NCBI GenBank assembly: GCA_030849065.1
Contig: JASAON010001625.1
Span: 1 to 64,000 of the forward strand
DNA from: Jaenimonas drosophilae
Lineage: Eukaryota > Euglenozoa > Kinetoplastea > Trypanosomatida > Trypanosomatidae
DNA length: 64,000 bases
Direction of reading: 5' to 3'
The translations under genes and the position numbers were made by a program. Every line of letters starts with the position of its first letter. The stretch's first letter is position 1. Positions 25,774-37,136 of the stretch are shown in pieces. The notes beneath the pieces were generated by a model. That model made no database searches, had not been told where the DNA came from, and was given only the letters and a program-made list of their open reading frames with translations.

Positions 25774-26315
25774 AAGACCATTCATAGATTGGAGAGGTAC
25801 GTGTGCTCCTCCCATAGACAACGAATGCCAGAAGATGGCGAATAGGATGACATACCTGATCGCCTTTGTTGTTGTTGTTGAGTACATGGAGATTATGCGT
25901 GGCACAGACTCTACTCCAAATTGATGCATAACAAGCAAAGTACCATGTGGGACCCAATGACCACTTTGCAGCTGCTTGCTGGATGAAGCCACGCTGGCAC
26001 CCTGCTGGGTACATTCCCGCTACATAAGTGTTTCAGTGGTCCTCACTTCTTCCCCCCCCACTCATATTCTGTCTGTAGTGATTGCTCTAGGTCATCTTTT
26101 AGATCAAATCCACTTTATCGGAACCGCGCCGCACAAGGGTAGCCCTCTGCCGCTTCTTCCATCAGTCCAACATTAGAACACCACCAAGCAACGGACGCAG
26201 CCCTCGACCGACGAATCATTCCCGTCATCTTGTTTTCCCCCCTCCACCGTACCTCAATCTTGTACGAGCTCGTCCTCCTCGCATCTTTGTGTAGTGCAGT
26301 TCTGAATCACACAAA
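25774..26315. other. Intergenic spacer before squalene monooxygenase
   Basis: No gene is seen. The right half is pyrimidine-rich (about 26216-26290) and leads to candidate AG acceptors at 26293-26294 and 26298-26299, giving a leader of about 17-22 bases. Confidence 0.65.
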
Positions 26316-28016
26316 ATGATTGGCTTCTTGGTCTCAGTGGCGCTTATCGCGCTGGCCATATTGGCCGTGAATGCGTTTCTGAGCTCCAAGCCCCGGGCTA
26401 AGCCTCGGATGAAGTACGACTTCGACGCCATCATCGTGGGCGGCAGCATCGCCGGGCCCGTCATGGCCAAGGCCCTCTCCGACCAAGGCCGCAAGGTACT
26501 CGTCGTGGACCGAACCCTCTTCACCCGTCCCGACCGCATCGTCGGTGAGCTTCTCCAGCCCGGTGGCATCAACGCCCTGAAGGAGGTGGGAATGGAATCC
26601 TGCGCCACCTCCATTGGCATGCCATGCAAGGGCTACCTCGTCGTGGACCGCGATGGCAAGCTCGTGGACCTCCCCTACGGTCACAGCGCCGTGGGTGTGT
26701 CCTTCCACTTTGGCGACTTTGTGCAGAAGCTGCGCTCCTTCGTCTTCAACAACTGCCAGGAGAACGTCGTGATGGTCGAGGGAACAGTAACCCAGGTGCT
26801 GACGGAGCGGGCTGGTTTGCATGAACGTGCCTATGGGATTGAGTATCAGGTGGCCACCAACTACACCGTTCCGCCCAAGCCCTTTGAAGTGGATCCCGTC
26901 AAGCCCGCTGGATCCGTGGCAACCGAGCTAAAGCGTGCCACCGCCCCGGTCGTGATTATGTGTGATGGTGGCATGTCCAAGTGGAAGGGCCGCTTCCAGC
27001 ACTACACCCCAGCCTCCGACTACCACTCCAACTTCATTGGCATCGTGCTTAAGACCGTTCGTCTGCCCGTTGAGCAGCGCGGCACCGTCTTCTTTGGCAA
27101 GACTGGTCCCATCCTCTCCTACCGTCTCGATGACAATGAGCTGCGCATGCTGGTGGACTACAACCGCCCATCACTGCCCCCGCTGGAGAAGCAGAGTGAG
27201 TGGCTGCTCCGCGAGGTCGCCCCATGCCTCCCCGAGGCCATGCGCGCAGAATTCATTCGTGTCAGCTCCAACACCAACAATCTGCGCAGCATGGCGGTGG
27301 CCCGCTACCCTCCAACCTTCCCCCTCATTAAGGGATATGTGGGCATTGGCGACCACGGCAATCAGCGTCATCCTCTCACGGGTGGCGGCATGACCTGTGC
27401 CTTCCGTGATGCGCTGAGGTTGGCTAACAATCTCTCCGCCATCTACAACCTCCGCCCAGAGAACGAGGAGGCCATGGCCAACACGGAGTGCCTCATCCAG
27501 GAGGCCATTCTCAAGTACACGCGCCACCGCTACTCCCACAGCTGCTGCATCAACCTGCTCAGCTGGGCTCTCTACGACGTCTTCAGCCTCGGCCCGCTTC
27601 GTGATGCCTGCTTCCAGTACTTTGAGTGCGGTGGCAAGTGCGTGGCTGGCCCAATGGACCTACTTGCCGGCATGGACCCCAGCGTCCTCAACCTGGTTCT
27701 TCACTACTACAACGTGATGCTGCACGGCGTGTGGAACATCGTCATTGGTGTCACCACCGGCAAGTCATCCTCGACGGCCCCCAACAAGGTGAAGAGCATG
27801 ATCACCTTCTTCGCGGACCCCAAGCGACTGGCCAAGGCTGGCTACCTGTTGGTGAAGTCGACCCTCGTGGTCCTCCCCATTGCCAAGAACGAGTTCTTCT
27901 CGATTTGGCGCTTCATTGACCCCACCAGCCCCGTGGCGGTCTACAGCAAGAAGGTGAAGTCCGCCGTGTATCTGTCCTGCTTCAAGGGGAAGGACCGAAA
28001 GCCCGTTGGGCTGTAG
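26316..28016 (+). CDS. SQLE: Squalene monooxygenase (squalene epoxidase)
   Basis: The 566-residue flavoenzyme converts squalene to 2,3-oxidosqualene, the first oxygen-dependent step of sterol synthesis. A hydrophobic N-terminal segment (IGFLVSVALIALAILAVNAF) anchors it, probably in the ER. The FAD dinucleotide fold starts with DAIIVGGSIAGP (Gly42 to Gly47). PDRIVGELLQPGG is the family block just after it. The second FAD motif reads GDHGNQRHPLTGGGMTCAF around Asp346, close to the usual GDAxNMRHPLTGGGM, with His in place of Ala. Hydrophobic helices near the C-terminus also fit membrane association. The length is slightly above that of fungal enzymes. It is the target class of allylamines such as terbinafine. 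Confidence 0.93.
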   Translation: MIGFLVSVALIALAILAVNAFLSSKPRAKPRMKYDFDAIIVGGSIAGPVMAKALSDQGRKVLVVDRTLFTRPDRIVGELLQPGGINALKEVGMESCATSIGMPCKGYLVVDRDGKLVDLPYGHSAVGVSFHFGDFVQKLRSFVFNNCQENVVMVEGTVTQVLTERAGLHERAYGIEYQVATNYTVPPKPFEVDPVKPAGSVATELKRATAPVVIMCDGGMSKWKGRFQHYTPASDYHSNFIGIVLKTVRLPVEQRGTVFFGKTGPILSYRLDDNELRMLVDYNRPSLPPLEKQSEWLLREVAPCLPEAMRAEFIRVSSNTNNLRSMAVARYPPTFPLIKGYVGIGDHGNQRHPLTGGGMTCAFRDALRLANNLSAIYNLRPENEEAMANTECLIQEAILKYTRHRYSHSCCINLLSWALYDVFSLGPLRDACFQYFECGGKCVAGPMDLLAGMDPSVLNLVLHYYNVMLHGVWNIVIGVTTGKSSSTAPNKVKSMITFFADPKRLAKAGYLLVKSTLVVLPIAKNEFFSIWRFIDPTSPVAVYSKKVKSAVYLSCFKGKDRKPVGL

Positions 28017-29107
28017 GAGGGTCAGTGAGATTGCGCATCCCCCTGTTGGGCGATGGGTGCCATCATCCGTCCGTGTGTTCCTTCTTCTCAGTGGAGAGTA
28101 GGAGGCGTGAATGCATCGAGGGTGAAGGTCACCCGCCCCACTTTGATCTCCCTGCATGCTGCCCGCGTATCGGAACAACAACTGGAGATCGCAGATGTAG
28201 AGGGGGGCCTCTACATGTGCCGTTCTTGCGATGTGAGTATGCTGGAGGCAGGAGGCTCAGCCCCCTCCCCTTTCGCTCACTGAACCCCAACGCGCACATG
28301 TGCTGTGCTCATCTCCGACACGGGCCTCAGCCACACGCGTTATTTGTTACCTTTTTCATTTGCTCGTTCCTGTTCATGATTGTTTTGGGGGGTCGTGGTC
28401 GTTTTTTTTTTTCTTGTGTTACGCTCAGATATGATGTTTTTCCACGTCAAACCTTTTTCAAGCGCTGCCGGCGGTGTGCGATGACAGACATACACGAAAC
28501 ACACAAGCAGACTTCCTTGTACTCCTCTCTCTGCGTGGTGAGCGCAAAGTGGGCTTCTGCCACCGGGAGAGGTGGAGAGTGACGTCAATCGTTTCATCAT
28601 TGCGGTCATCCGGCGGATTCCGCGGCTCGCTGCATCAAAAGACCACCCCCATCATCGCTATATCTGCCTAATTTTCTTCAGAATGACATCTTCAGGCGCT
28701 GGACTTGTGCTGGTGCGCTTGGGCATGAGACAAGGGGAAGGCAGTTCTTCTCGTCAAAAACTGATTAATGTGCATGACAGCGTTGCCGCGTCATCGCCAT
28801 GACAAGATTGTGGCTCTCCTCCAAGCTTCATCCATCTCCTCCTTTGTCTCTTCCTTTGTTGTGAGGGCTCGTTCTGACTCCAGATCTCCCCTCCCTTCTT
28901 TTTGTTAGCCACAGGATCACTAGCAAATCACCCTGACTTCGCGCGTGGTCCCCAGGACACGCCTCACTCACACACACACAACAAACACCAGTCTCGCTGA
29001 CAACGTAGGTCTGAGACTGGATCACCCCTCCTCGCCCACGAGAATACCGTCGTAGTCGTTTCTTCTATACCCATCTGTTCCTCTCTCAATTCCGAATAGC
29101 ATCCATC
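28017..29107. other. Intergenic spacer, 1.1 kb
   Basis: No open frame here has recognisable protein features. The stretch contains T-runs (about 28405-28414) and a CA repeat at about 28968-28981, then a pyrimidine tract and acceptor for the kinesin gene. Confidence 0.6.
29098..29099 (+). promoter_or_regulatory. Trans-splice acceptor for kinesin-13
   Basis: The pyrimidine-rich stretch 29055-29093 is followed by GAATAG, leaving an 8-base leader before the ATG at 29108. Confidence 0.65.
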
Positions 29108-31273
29108 ATGGAGCCGCAGCTTCGCAAGCTTCTGGAGCAGGCAGACCTGGGGAATGCCATTCAGGGATTCATAGCCAGCAACATCACGACCACGCAGCAG
29201 CTTAAGCTCCTCACTATGCAAGACTATCAGGCATTGGGTGTGGTGGTGATGACCGACCGACGCAAGCTCTTTGAGCTCATTCAGAGCATCAAGCGTGAGG
29301 GAACCGCAACGACGGCCTCCAAGGCCTCCCCTCCACCACCGGAGGCTCCTAGACAACGCTACGATGCCTCCGCCCGTCATGCCTCCACGACCTCCAGCCG
29401 CCTTCAGACACCACTGAGGAACAACACCCCAAGCAACGCAAATGCCCTCCGTCGTGAGAACGACAAGATGTACGAGACCACCAAGTCTCACACCTCATCC
29501 ACACTCCGCCGAGACCCCAACGCGGAGAGCTACGACAGCCTCCCATCTCGTGCCGCCCCAAACAAGCTGCCCTCCTCGCGACCGATGAGCCGCACCAGCC
29601 ACCCGTCATCAACCCCGCTCGGACGTCGCGGGCAGTCCGACGCCGCCAGCGTCAGCAGCAGCACCGCCCCACGACGGATGAAGGGCCGCATCTCTGTGGT
29701 GGTGCGTAAGCGCCCCCTCAATAGCAATGAGCAACGCGACAACCTCTACGACATTCTCGCCACGGACCCCAACAACAAGCAAATCATCACCCTTCTCGAG
29801 CCGAAGCAGAAGGTCGATCTCACCCGCTACATTGAGAAGCACCGCTTCACCTACGACATGGTGCTAGACGACCGCAAGACCAACCGCGATGTCTATGACC
29901 AGGCATGCAAGCCCCTCATTGAGACCGTCTTTGACGGTGGATGCGCAACGTGCTTCGCCTACGGCCAAACCGGCAGTGGCAAGACCTACACGATGCTTGG
30001 CAAGGATGGACGTGAGGGAGTGTACCTCATGGCGGCACGGGACCTCTACTCCCGACTGGAGCCTGGTATGAGCATCAACGTCTCCTTCTTCGAGATCTAC
30101 GGCGGCAAGCTCTACGACTTGCTCAATGAGCGTGAAAAGCTCGCCTGCCGAGAGGACAGCAAGGGTGTGGTCAACGTCTGCGGCCTCACGGAACACCGCG
30201 TAGATGATACGGAGCACCTCATGCAGGTCATTGACTACGGCAACTCCATCCGTGCGGCTGGATCGACTGGCATGAATGCCGATTCTTCCCGTTCTCATGC
30301 CATCCTGCACATCACCATCGTCACCTCCAACAATCGCTTCTTTGGTCGCTTCACCTTCATTGACTTGGCAGGCTCGGAGCGCGGCGCTGATACCCTCGAC
30401 AGCGACCGCACCACACGTCTCGAAGGTGCAGAGATTAATAAGTCGCTCCTCGCCCTGAAGGAGTGCATCCGCGCGCTCGATCAGAACCACCGACATGTGC
30501 CCTTCCGTGGGTCGAAGCTCACAGCGGTGTTGCGCGACTGCTTCCTGGGAAATAGTCGGACGGTGATGATTGGCAATGTGAGTCCCGCGAGCGGGAGCTG
30601 CGAGCACACTCTCAATACCCTCCGCTATGCCGATCGCGTGAAGGAGCTCAAGAAGGACAAGTCGGGTCGCAGCGCGGCGGAGGAGATCATGATGGGTCAA
30701 ATGCCGACGGAACACGTCGAGACGGTCGGGCTCTCCGGCACCTTTGCCCAGCGACGGGCGAAGGAGCGCGACAGCTCACGGTGCTCGAGCACACGTACGC
30801 GGGAGGCGGCCACGCCCAACTCCAAGCCCTTTGGCAGCAGTTTCAGCCGCCGCCCAGACGACTCCTCGAGCAATCTTGGCGACACCATCCGCTCCACCCG
30901 TAGTGCCACACGCACCACCGGCACACCGCAGCAGCGGCCCGCCAACTACTCCTTCCGCCCGACGCCGAAGCACAGCCGTGCCGCCAGCGAGGCTTCCTCA
31001 GCGGCCATGAGCCCGGCGGAATTCAGTGATGGTAGCTTGGATGACGAGGTAGATAACACACTCATGTCTCATCGTCGCCACATTGACTCCATGATGGAGC
31101 TCCTCAAGAACGAGATGAATGTGCTGAATGCCGCCGACAACAATGAGAATGACATGACGACCTACTGCAGGAAGGTGGATAACATCTTGTCTGTGCAGGT
31201 GCGGGAGATCGAAACGCTTAGGAAGCTCGTCAACGGACTGGGCAAACAGCTCGACAACAAACCTCGCCGTTAA
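29108..31273 (+). CDS. Kinesin-13 microtubule depolymerase with N-terminal SAM-like domain
   Basis: The protein is 721 residues. Residues 1 to about 65 look like a SAM domain ([19 protein letters not shown] ... [14 protein letters not shown]). A Ser/Pro/Arg-rich linker follows. The central motor domain (about 195-520) has P-loop GQTGSGKT at 286-293, switch [10 protein letters not shown] (from Asn390) and switch II DLAGSE (from Asp419). Loop 2 contains Lys235-Val236-Asp237, the KVD finger that marks kinesin-13 and is needed for microtubule depolymerisation. The C-terminus is a predicted helix ([16 protein letters not shown]). Kinesin-13 proteins trim microtubule ends at spindles and flagellar tips; which of these applies here cannot be read from sequence. 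Confidence 0.92.
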   Translation: MEPQLRKLLEQADLGNAIQGFIASNITTTQQLKLLTMQDYQALGVVVMTDRRKLFELIQSIKREGTATTASKASPPPPEAPRQRYDASARHASTTSSRLQTPLRNNTPSNANALRRENDKMYETTKSHTSSTLRRDPNAESYDSLPSRAAPNKLPSSRPMSRTSHPSSTPLGRRGQSDAASVSSSTAPRRMKGRISVVVRKRPLNSNEQRDNLYDILATDPNNKQIITLLEPKQKVDLTRYIEKHRFTYDMVLDDRKTNRDVYDQACKPLIETVFDGGCATCFAYGQTGSGKTYTMLGKDGREGVYLMAARDLYSRLEPGMSINVSFFEIYGGKLYDLLNEREKLACREDSKGVVNVCGLTEHRVDDTEHLMQVIDYGNSIRAAGSTGMNADSSRSHAILHITIVTSNNRFFGRFTFIDLAGSERGADTLDSDRTTRLEGAEINKSLLALKECIRALDQNHRHVPFRGSKLTAVLRDCFLGNSRTVMIGNVSPASGSCEHTLNTLRYADRVKELKKDKSGRSAAEEIMMGQMPTEHVETVGLSGTFAQRRAKERDSSRCSSTRTREAATPNSKPFGSSFSRRPDDSSSNLGDTIRSTRSATRTTGTPQQRPANYSFRPTPKHSRAASEASSAAMSPAEFSDGSLDDEVDNTLMSHRRHIDSMMELLKNEMNVLNAADNNENDMTTYCRKVDNILSVQVREIETLRKLVNGLGKQLDNKPRR

Positions 31274-31282
31274 GTGAAAGGG

Positions 31283-31311
31283 ATATATATGTGTGTGTGT
31301 GTGTGTGTGTG
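31283..31311. repeat. (TA)n(GT)n microsatellite
   Basis: Four TA units are followed by about ten GT units, ten bases after the kinesin stop codon, so they fall in its 3' untranslated region. Confidence 0.85.
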
Positions 31312-32813
31312 CAGGTGGGACGTCTTCGAGTGACGAATGCATGCCATTTACTCAGTCACTCCTTCAATCAGCCCACCACCGATGCTGATGGCACACTTCT
31401 AGGAAGAAGACTGCACGTACACCGTTGGATGATGGTGATCACACATACATACACACGCAACCTCTCTCTCTCCGCACTTGATGGCGGTCACTCCTGTTTG
31501 GGGGAGATCACACTACTTGTTAACGACCCCCTCACCGACTCCGCTGCGGCAGGAGGCCACGCCATCTGACGAAAGAGGGGCCATCTCGGCCACACTCCAC
31601 AACACATGCTCCGCCCTATCGCACCGGCTTCGACTGCAGGAGCGAGAGCACACCACAGCTCCTCTCACTCTTCTTCATGCCGCTCGGAGGCATGAAGACT
31701 CAGAAGTCTTGTGCTATTCTTGTGTGTCATGGAGGAGATGCGGCTGGTGTGGGCTTGAGATCTGACGCCACCCCCCCCCTCAGTGATGTGCTCCTCCATT
31801 CCATCAAGGACAGACGGGACCGCAGCGGTGGCGGTGAGGGGCAACAGCGTCATGGGCCCCACTAGATACGTTTGGCGGGGAGATAACTCACCACTCCCGA
31901 GATGGATGTGCTGACCTTCGCAACAGGAGCGCAAGCGGCAGCAGGGATGAATTGCGACGTGCATGATTGGCACAGTTGTTATTGGTGTGATGGTCATGGA
32001 AGGTCCGCTGGATCTTCGTCGGCACAGTCCTGGCAGCCACAAGAGATCCTCCTCTGCTCTATACTCGTGGAGCAGTGAGCTTTCATGAACTCTGTTCTGC
32101 CAAAGGGAGGGAAACGAAAGCTGTGGGGTCGCAACCTCCTCTCCCCCTCCCCCCTCTATCACTTGCCTGTGCTGCATTGTGTGTGTGTGTGTGTGTGTGG
32201 TCCTCTCTTCACACTTGCCAACCCACGTCTCCTCCTCCTTTCCAGGCAGCCACCCTTCGCGAGCTCACCGCTCGTTTTTTTGTACCGGCCCTTCATTTTT
32301 TGGTTATATTCATTTTTTTGTGTGATGGGATGTGCGTGATGATGGATTTCTTCTTCTCTCTGTACTCTCCATCCCCGATTCACCCCTCCCTTCCATCTTT
32401 CATCATCATCCACGCGCGCGCACGCTCAGATCTCCGTCCCGCTGGCATGACGAACGCTGTGACTGGCATGGCGCTCGCCGTAGATACCGAATATCGTCGT
32501 GCCTGATGCGACGGTTTTCAAGACACACACAAAGGCCGTTTCTTCTCTCTCACGCATCTCCACGCTGCTGTTGTAGTGATGGTGTGTGTTGGGTGCCACA
32601 TCTCTCAGTGCGCACGGAACTTATGGTTCCATCCAGCCACTCCGCCCTTCAACGTTGTTATTCATTGAATCCTCTTGCCCGCGCCGTCTTATTCTTCATT
32701 CTCATCCATCACAGCATAGAACAACATCACACACCGAACACGGTGGGGAGGAATTCTGTGGCAACCACAAGGGCACAGACACACTCCCTCCCCCACCCTT
32801 CATTTTGTTGTTG

Positions 32814-32815
32814 AG
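32814..32815 (+). promoter_or_regulatory. Trans-splice acceptor deciding the start of the coiled-coil protein
   Basis: The tract at about 32781-32812 (C-rich then T-rich) ends in TTGAG. The first in-frame ATG after it is at 32868. The 94 codons upstream of that ATG would therefore not be in the mature mRNA, or would be preceded by the acceptor. Confidence 0.6.
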
Positions 32816-32867
32816 GTACTCCATCATAGATATCTACGTACTCCCTACACACTCACACAACAAAATC

Positions 32868-35800
32868 ATGTATCGGATGAGCTCCGCTGGTGGGCTCACC
32901 CCCCGCGTGGCGGTGATGGGGGCACTACGGGCCACATCACGTCAGGTCCACGCTGGCGCAGCCCCCACAACGACAGTCCTCACCAAGGGCTACAGCCCAT
33001 CCAGTGAGGTGCTTTTGGCGGCACAGGCAGCCTCCTCGGGCGGGAAGGTGGTGGTGGCCACTCAGCATCTGCACCCGGAGGATCTTGCGGTGCAGCAGAA
33101 GGTGCTCGACCTCCTTGCTGAGCCAACAAACTTGTCAGTGACGGTGGTGGATGAACGGGCGTCGTGGCAGCCCCACCGCACAACTTCTGCTGCGGCTCCT
33201 TCCCCGTCGTTCGAGGACTCTGAGGCCTCCGCTGCGGTACTGCATGAGGAGCTGGCGTCCGTGGCAGAGCTCATCATTGCCCGATTAGCGCAAGACACTG
33301 CAGGGCAGCTGGGGGAGATGGAGGTGCTGCAAGCAGAGCGAGGCAAGACGTTGGCGGAGTTGGTCATGCAGTGCGTGCATGAGGAGGTGCAATCGGTGTT
33401 GGCGGCTGTGCAGGGAGGTGGCATCACGTCTACCACCACCGATTCGGCTGAGGTGAAGGAGCGCTTCATCGCCAGTGTGAGCGACCGCGTCGCGGCACTC
33501 ATCGCCACATCCACGTCCACCGCACAGAGTGCCATGACTTCCATTGAGACGCAGGTGCAGTCCTTGGTGACGAGCATGGAGCGCTTCGAGACCACTCTGG
33601 TGGAGCAGGTACGTTCGTCGTCGCTACACCAGACCGAGTCGCCCGCCCTCACGGCGGCCGTTGGGGGAGATGATCTCCGTCAGCTGCTCATCCGCGTCAT
33701 TGAGGAGACCTCCCACAAACAACAAGAGAGCCTCACTGCACGGATGGAGGAGGTGCTTCACGCCACGACGGAGTCCATGGCACACACCACCACAACAACA
33801 ACAACAACACCTGACACCTCCTTGGCAGATAGTCTTCAGGGGACGATTGAGGGCTCTGTTCGTGCGGCATCAGATGAAATGCGTCTTGTGCTTAGTCGGG
33901 AGATCAAGAAGCTAGCCCGCACATCCAAACGTGGGGCAGCGGAGGACAGCAGTGAGGATAGCGCCATGACGCCAGAGGCAGAATCGCTCCTTCTCACCAA
34001 GATGGAGGAACTCATTCATCGCTCGGAGCTGCTCGCCAGTCGCGTCGATCTGTCGGACGAGCGGATGCATGAGGTCGTGGAGGGCCACCAGGGAACGAAG
34101 CAGGCTGTGTTGGAGCTCAGGTCCTTGCTGGAGGCAAAGCTGCTGGAGGTATCTGCAGCCCAAGCCACAGCGGTGCCACACACGCATGATGCCGCTCCTC
34201 CTCCTCCTCCGTCAGTTGATCTCACTCCTGTCATGGCGGCGGTGGAGAGCCTTCGCACGGAGGTGACGCGCTCGTCGGCCCAGCTCGACGCGATGAGCTC
34301 GCAGGCTGAGGCCCGCTTCCTCACTGCGGCACAAACCATTGGAGATTGTGTGGTGGATGCCGTGGGGAAGCACAGCGCAGAGGCCCTCTCAGCCGCACTG
34401 GAGCACATGAACGCCACCCTTCGTCAGGACGTCGCCCACGCACTAGAGGCCCACGCCCAACAACAACAACCACAACAGCCCACGACGCAGCCTGCGCCAG
34501 GCATCTCCGTCGCCGAGGTGGCGTCTGCTGTGGAGGCCGTGATGGCGCCACGGCTAGACGCCCTTCTCGCGCGCGCAGAGGCCCTCGCCGCGCAGGCACC
34601 GAGCAGCTCCATCAATGACCAGCAGCTTCTGGCCATGGCCTCCACTATAACGGAATCCATGCAAGATGCGATGAAGACCCACTTCGAGCACTACGGCCAT
34701 GCGCGCGCGGCAGAGGAAGGTGGTGTGTCGGAGCAGCTTGCCTCTCTCCGCGCCGACGTCATTGCTGCGGTGGAGGCCGAGATGGCCAAGACCCATGAGG
34801 TGGACCTCACACCCATGTACCACTACATCGATTCCATGATGGCCTTCGTGAAGGAGCAGCTCGAGGCACGAGACAAGACCCTCAACACCGAGCTGGCTGC
34901 CGCCACGGAGACCATCACCAAGGCCACAGAGGCCTCCCAGGCGGAGCTACTCACTTCCATCAAGCACATGATGGAGGCCTCCGCCGCGACTGCAGCTGCC
35001 ACATCGCAGGAGAAGCTCCAACAACAACAACAAGAACAGCGGCGGCGTCATGAAGAAGAGCAGGCGGCAACACACGCGGCCATTGATGAGGTTCTTCGTG
35101 GAGCGCTCCGCAAGGACGTGTCAGCTCCCATGGACCTCCTCTCCGAACGGCTCACCGCCGTGGATGCCTCATCGAAGGCGGTGCATGAGCGGCTTGGGGA
35201 GCTCGAGGCGACGGTGGTGAGTGCCGTGGCAGATGCCAAGCGAGCCGTGGACGCTGCAAGGGCCGCGCCACCGCCACAAGCGGCAGCCGCACCAGCATCA
35301 CCCCAGATGGATCGTGAGGCGGTCCACGCAAACCTAGATTCAGCGCTGAGCAAGGCCGTCGCAGAGATGCGAGAGGCGCTAGATGGTGCGGTGCAGCACA
35401 TGAAGGAACAGCCGCCCACGAAGGAAGCTACTCCGGCCGCTGTGCCGGCCGTGGACGACGCGAAGCTTCTGCCCGCGTTGGAGCAGCTCAGGTCGTCCCA
35501 GACGGCGGTGAGTGAGCAGGTTGAAAACCTCCGCCAGATGATGGCCGATCTCACCGCGACGGAGAAACAGGGCAGCGCGCAGTCGTCGTCGTCGCTGGCG
35601 GCATTAGAAGAGGCACTCCACCGCATTGATGAGCGGCTGGCCTCCGCCGCACAAGCCCAACAACAACAGCAACACATCTCCGCCGCGCCATCCCCACCTC
35701 CGGCGGCCCCCGTCGTCGTGGACCTCGGCCCCATTCAATCCTCTTTAGACGCGATTCAGCGCGTGTTGCAACAACATCGCGTGGCCATTGAGTTTCTCCA

Positions 35801-37136
35801 CGCCTTCCCGCCCGTGGCGGACGCACCCACGCAGCCAACGACGGCGCAGCGCAGCGCGTGGGCGGAACTCCGCGCCGAGACGTCCAATCGTCTCGCGGAG
35901 ATGAGCCAAACGTTGGAGGATGCAGATCGTGCCACAAGCTCCAGCGATGGATCATCCACGACGGTGGTGTCCCAGCTTCGCGAGCAGCTCCTCGCACTGG
36001 GCAGTCTCCTCGCGAAGGAAAAGTCGCTGTGTGCGGAGGTGGCGGCAACGGCAACGGCCCGTCATGAGGACGTAGTCGCCGCTTCATCATCACCCGTCTC
36101 GCCAGCCGATGCGGTGGCGGAGCTCCTCGCCGATCAACGCTTTTCCTCCACCATTGCTTCCGCCACGACCTCAGCCGTTGAGGCTGCGGCGCTGCCGAAC
36201 GCGGTGCGACGCGCCATCGCTGACTTTGAAGGCGACCTTCGTCGCGAGCTGAGCGCGCTGAGCTCTTCGCAGGTATCGATCCGCGAGGACCTCCTCAACG
36301 CCCTTCGCGAGCTCTCCACCAACGTAGCATCGCCGCCACAAACCAAGGACGACGACGCCACATCGACGCCACTCAACAACAACAACAACTCCGGTGGGAT
36401 GTCGGAGGAGGCGCTGACGTTGCTACTCGAGGAGCACCTCACCCGCATCACGACGGAGCTCCAATCGCGGTCGCAGCCTCCTCTGCAGGAGGTGGCCGAG
36501 GCGGTGCGCGGGGCCACAGCGGACTTGGCGGCGGAGGTACGTGCGGCCAAGCTCGATCCAGCCGTGATTGCAGAGCAGGTTGAGAGCCATGTGGCCGCAC
36601 GCGTGGATGATAGCCTGCGACGTGCTCTTGGCGAACAAACGATGGAGCTCAAGACGCTCTTCCCTGCCACGACGAGCCCAGCAACACCTGCGGCACAGAC
36701 CTCCACGGTTGAGTCAGAGGGCCGACTGTTGGAGCACATCACCTCCATCCTTGAGAAGCATCGCGCAGACACGATGAAGGCGGCGACGCCAGCGACTGCT
36801 GCTGCTGCTGCCACCGCGGTGGCCTCGCCAGTGGCGCAGCAAGTGAAGCCGGTGGCCGCGACCACCATCACCTCCGTCTTCGTGCAAGGATGTGCGCCTT
36901 ACCTGCTGCTGCACCTCGTCGTCTATCCTTTGGTGCTATGCGCGGCAGTGGTGCTCTGTGCGTACTACCTCTTTGCTGGCTTCCTCCTCGTCTTCGTGCC
37001 CAAGCCGGGCAACAACGTGGTGGCATCCACGACGACGACTCCGCCACCCACGTCCTCCTCCCCCGCTTCTCCCACGACGATAGAGGTCGTGGGGCCGCCG
37101 CTGAAGTCCAGCCGCTACGTTGATCGCTACATGTAG
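32868..37136 (+). CDS. Mitochondrial-type coiled-coil protein with C-terminal membrane anchor (p166-like architecture)
   Basis: From the ATG at 32868 the protein is 1,422 residues. The N-terminus (MYRMSSAGGLTPRVAVMGAL then RATSRQVHAG) has arginines and no acidic residue, resembling a mitochondrial presequence. The body is Ala-, Glu- and Gln-rich, with many heptad-like helical segments and Pro/Gln linkers. Residues 1344-1377 are very hydrophobic (APYLLLHLVVYPLVLCAAVV and onward), either one long or two short membrane helices, followed by a 45-residue tail ending SSRYVDRYM. Presequence, long helical matrix part, single membrane region and short tail together are the layout described for p166, the inner-membrane subunit of the trypanosome tripartite attachment complex that links kinetoplast DNA to the basal body. 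This is an architectural match only; sequence similarity was not tested. Confidence 0.55.
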   Translation: MYRMSSAGGLTPRVAVMGALRATSRQVHAGAAPTTTVLTKGYSPSSEVLLAAQAASSGGKVVVATQHLHPEDLAVQQKVLDLLAEPTNLSVTVVDERASWQPHRTTSAAAPSPSFEDSEASAAVLHEELASVAELIIARLAQDTAGQLGEMEVLQAERGKTLAELVMQCVHEEVQSVLAAVQGGGITSTTTDSAEVKERFIASVSDRVAALIATSTSTAQSAMTSIETQVQSLVTSMERFETTLVEQVRSSSLHQTESPALTAAVGGDDLRQLLIRVIEETSHKQQESLTARMEEVLHATTESMAHTTTTTTTTPDTSLADSLQGTIEGSVRAASDEMRLVLSREIKKLARTSKRGAAEDSSEDSAMTPEAESLLLTKMEELIHRSELLASRVDLSDERMHEVVEGHQGTKQAVLELRSLLEAKLLEVSAAQATAVPHTHDAAPPPPPSVDLTPVMAAVESLRTEVTRSSAQLDAMSSQAEARFLTAAQTIGDCVVDAVGKHSAEALSAALEHMNATLRQDVAHALEAHAQQQQPQQPTTQPAPGISVAEVASAVEAVMAPRLDALLARAEALAAQAPSSSINDQQLLAMASTITESMQDAMKTHFEHYGHARAAEEGGVSEQLASLRADVIAAVEAEMAKTHEVDLTPMYHYIDSMMAFVKEQLEARDKTLNTELAAATETITKATEASQAELLTSIKHMMEASAATAAATSQEKLQQQQQEQRRRHEEEQAATHAAIDEVLRGALRKDVSAPMDLLSERLTAVDASSKAVHERLGELEATVVSAVADAKRAVDAARAAPPPQAAAAPASPQMDREAVHANLDSALSKAVAEMREALDGAVQHMKEQPPTKEATPAAVPAVDDAKLLPALEQLRSSQTAVSEQVENLRQMMADLTATEKQGSAQSSSSLAALEEALHRIDERLASAAQAQQQQQHISAAPSPPPAAPVVVDLGPIQSSLDAIQRVLQQHRVAIEFLHAFPPVADAPTQPTTAQRSAWAELRAETSNRLAEMSQTLEDADRATSSSDGSSTTVVSQLREQLLALGSLLAKEKSLCAEVAATATARHEDVVAASSSPVSPADAVAELLADQRFSSTIASATTSAVEAAALPNAVRRAIADFEGDLRRELSALSSSQVSIREDLLNALRELSTNVASPPQTKDDDATSTPLNNNNNSGGMSEEALTLLLEEHLTRITTELQSRSQPPLQEVAEAVRGATADLAAEVRAAKLDPAVIAEQVESHVAARVDDSLRRALGEQTMELKTLFPATTSPATPAAQTSTVESEGRLLEHITSILEKHRADTMKAATPATAAAAATAVASPVAQQVKPVAATTITSVFVQGCAPYLLLHLVVYPLVLCAAVVLCAYYLFAGFLLVFVPKPGNNVVASTTTTPPPTSSSPASPTTIEVVGPPLKSSRYVDRYM

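Larger units (their letters stand above)
31274..32867. other. Intergenic spacer, 1.6 kb, with TA/GT microsatellite
   Basis: Immediately after the kinesin stop lies a TA then GT dinucleotide run (31283-31311). A second GT run is at about 32180-32200. I see no convincing gene. An open frame that continues into the next gene from 32586 is non-coding in character, and a splice acceptor separates it from the real start. Confidence 0.6.

Noticed and set aside
28025..28582. A 185-codon plus-strand frame after squalene monooxygenase
   Set aside because: Its composition is not protein-like, it ends in repeat-rich spacer, and it has no splice signal close before it.
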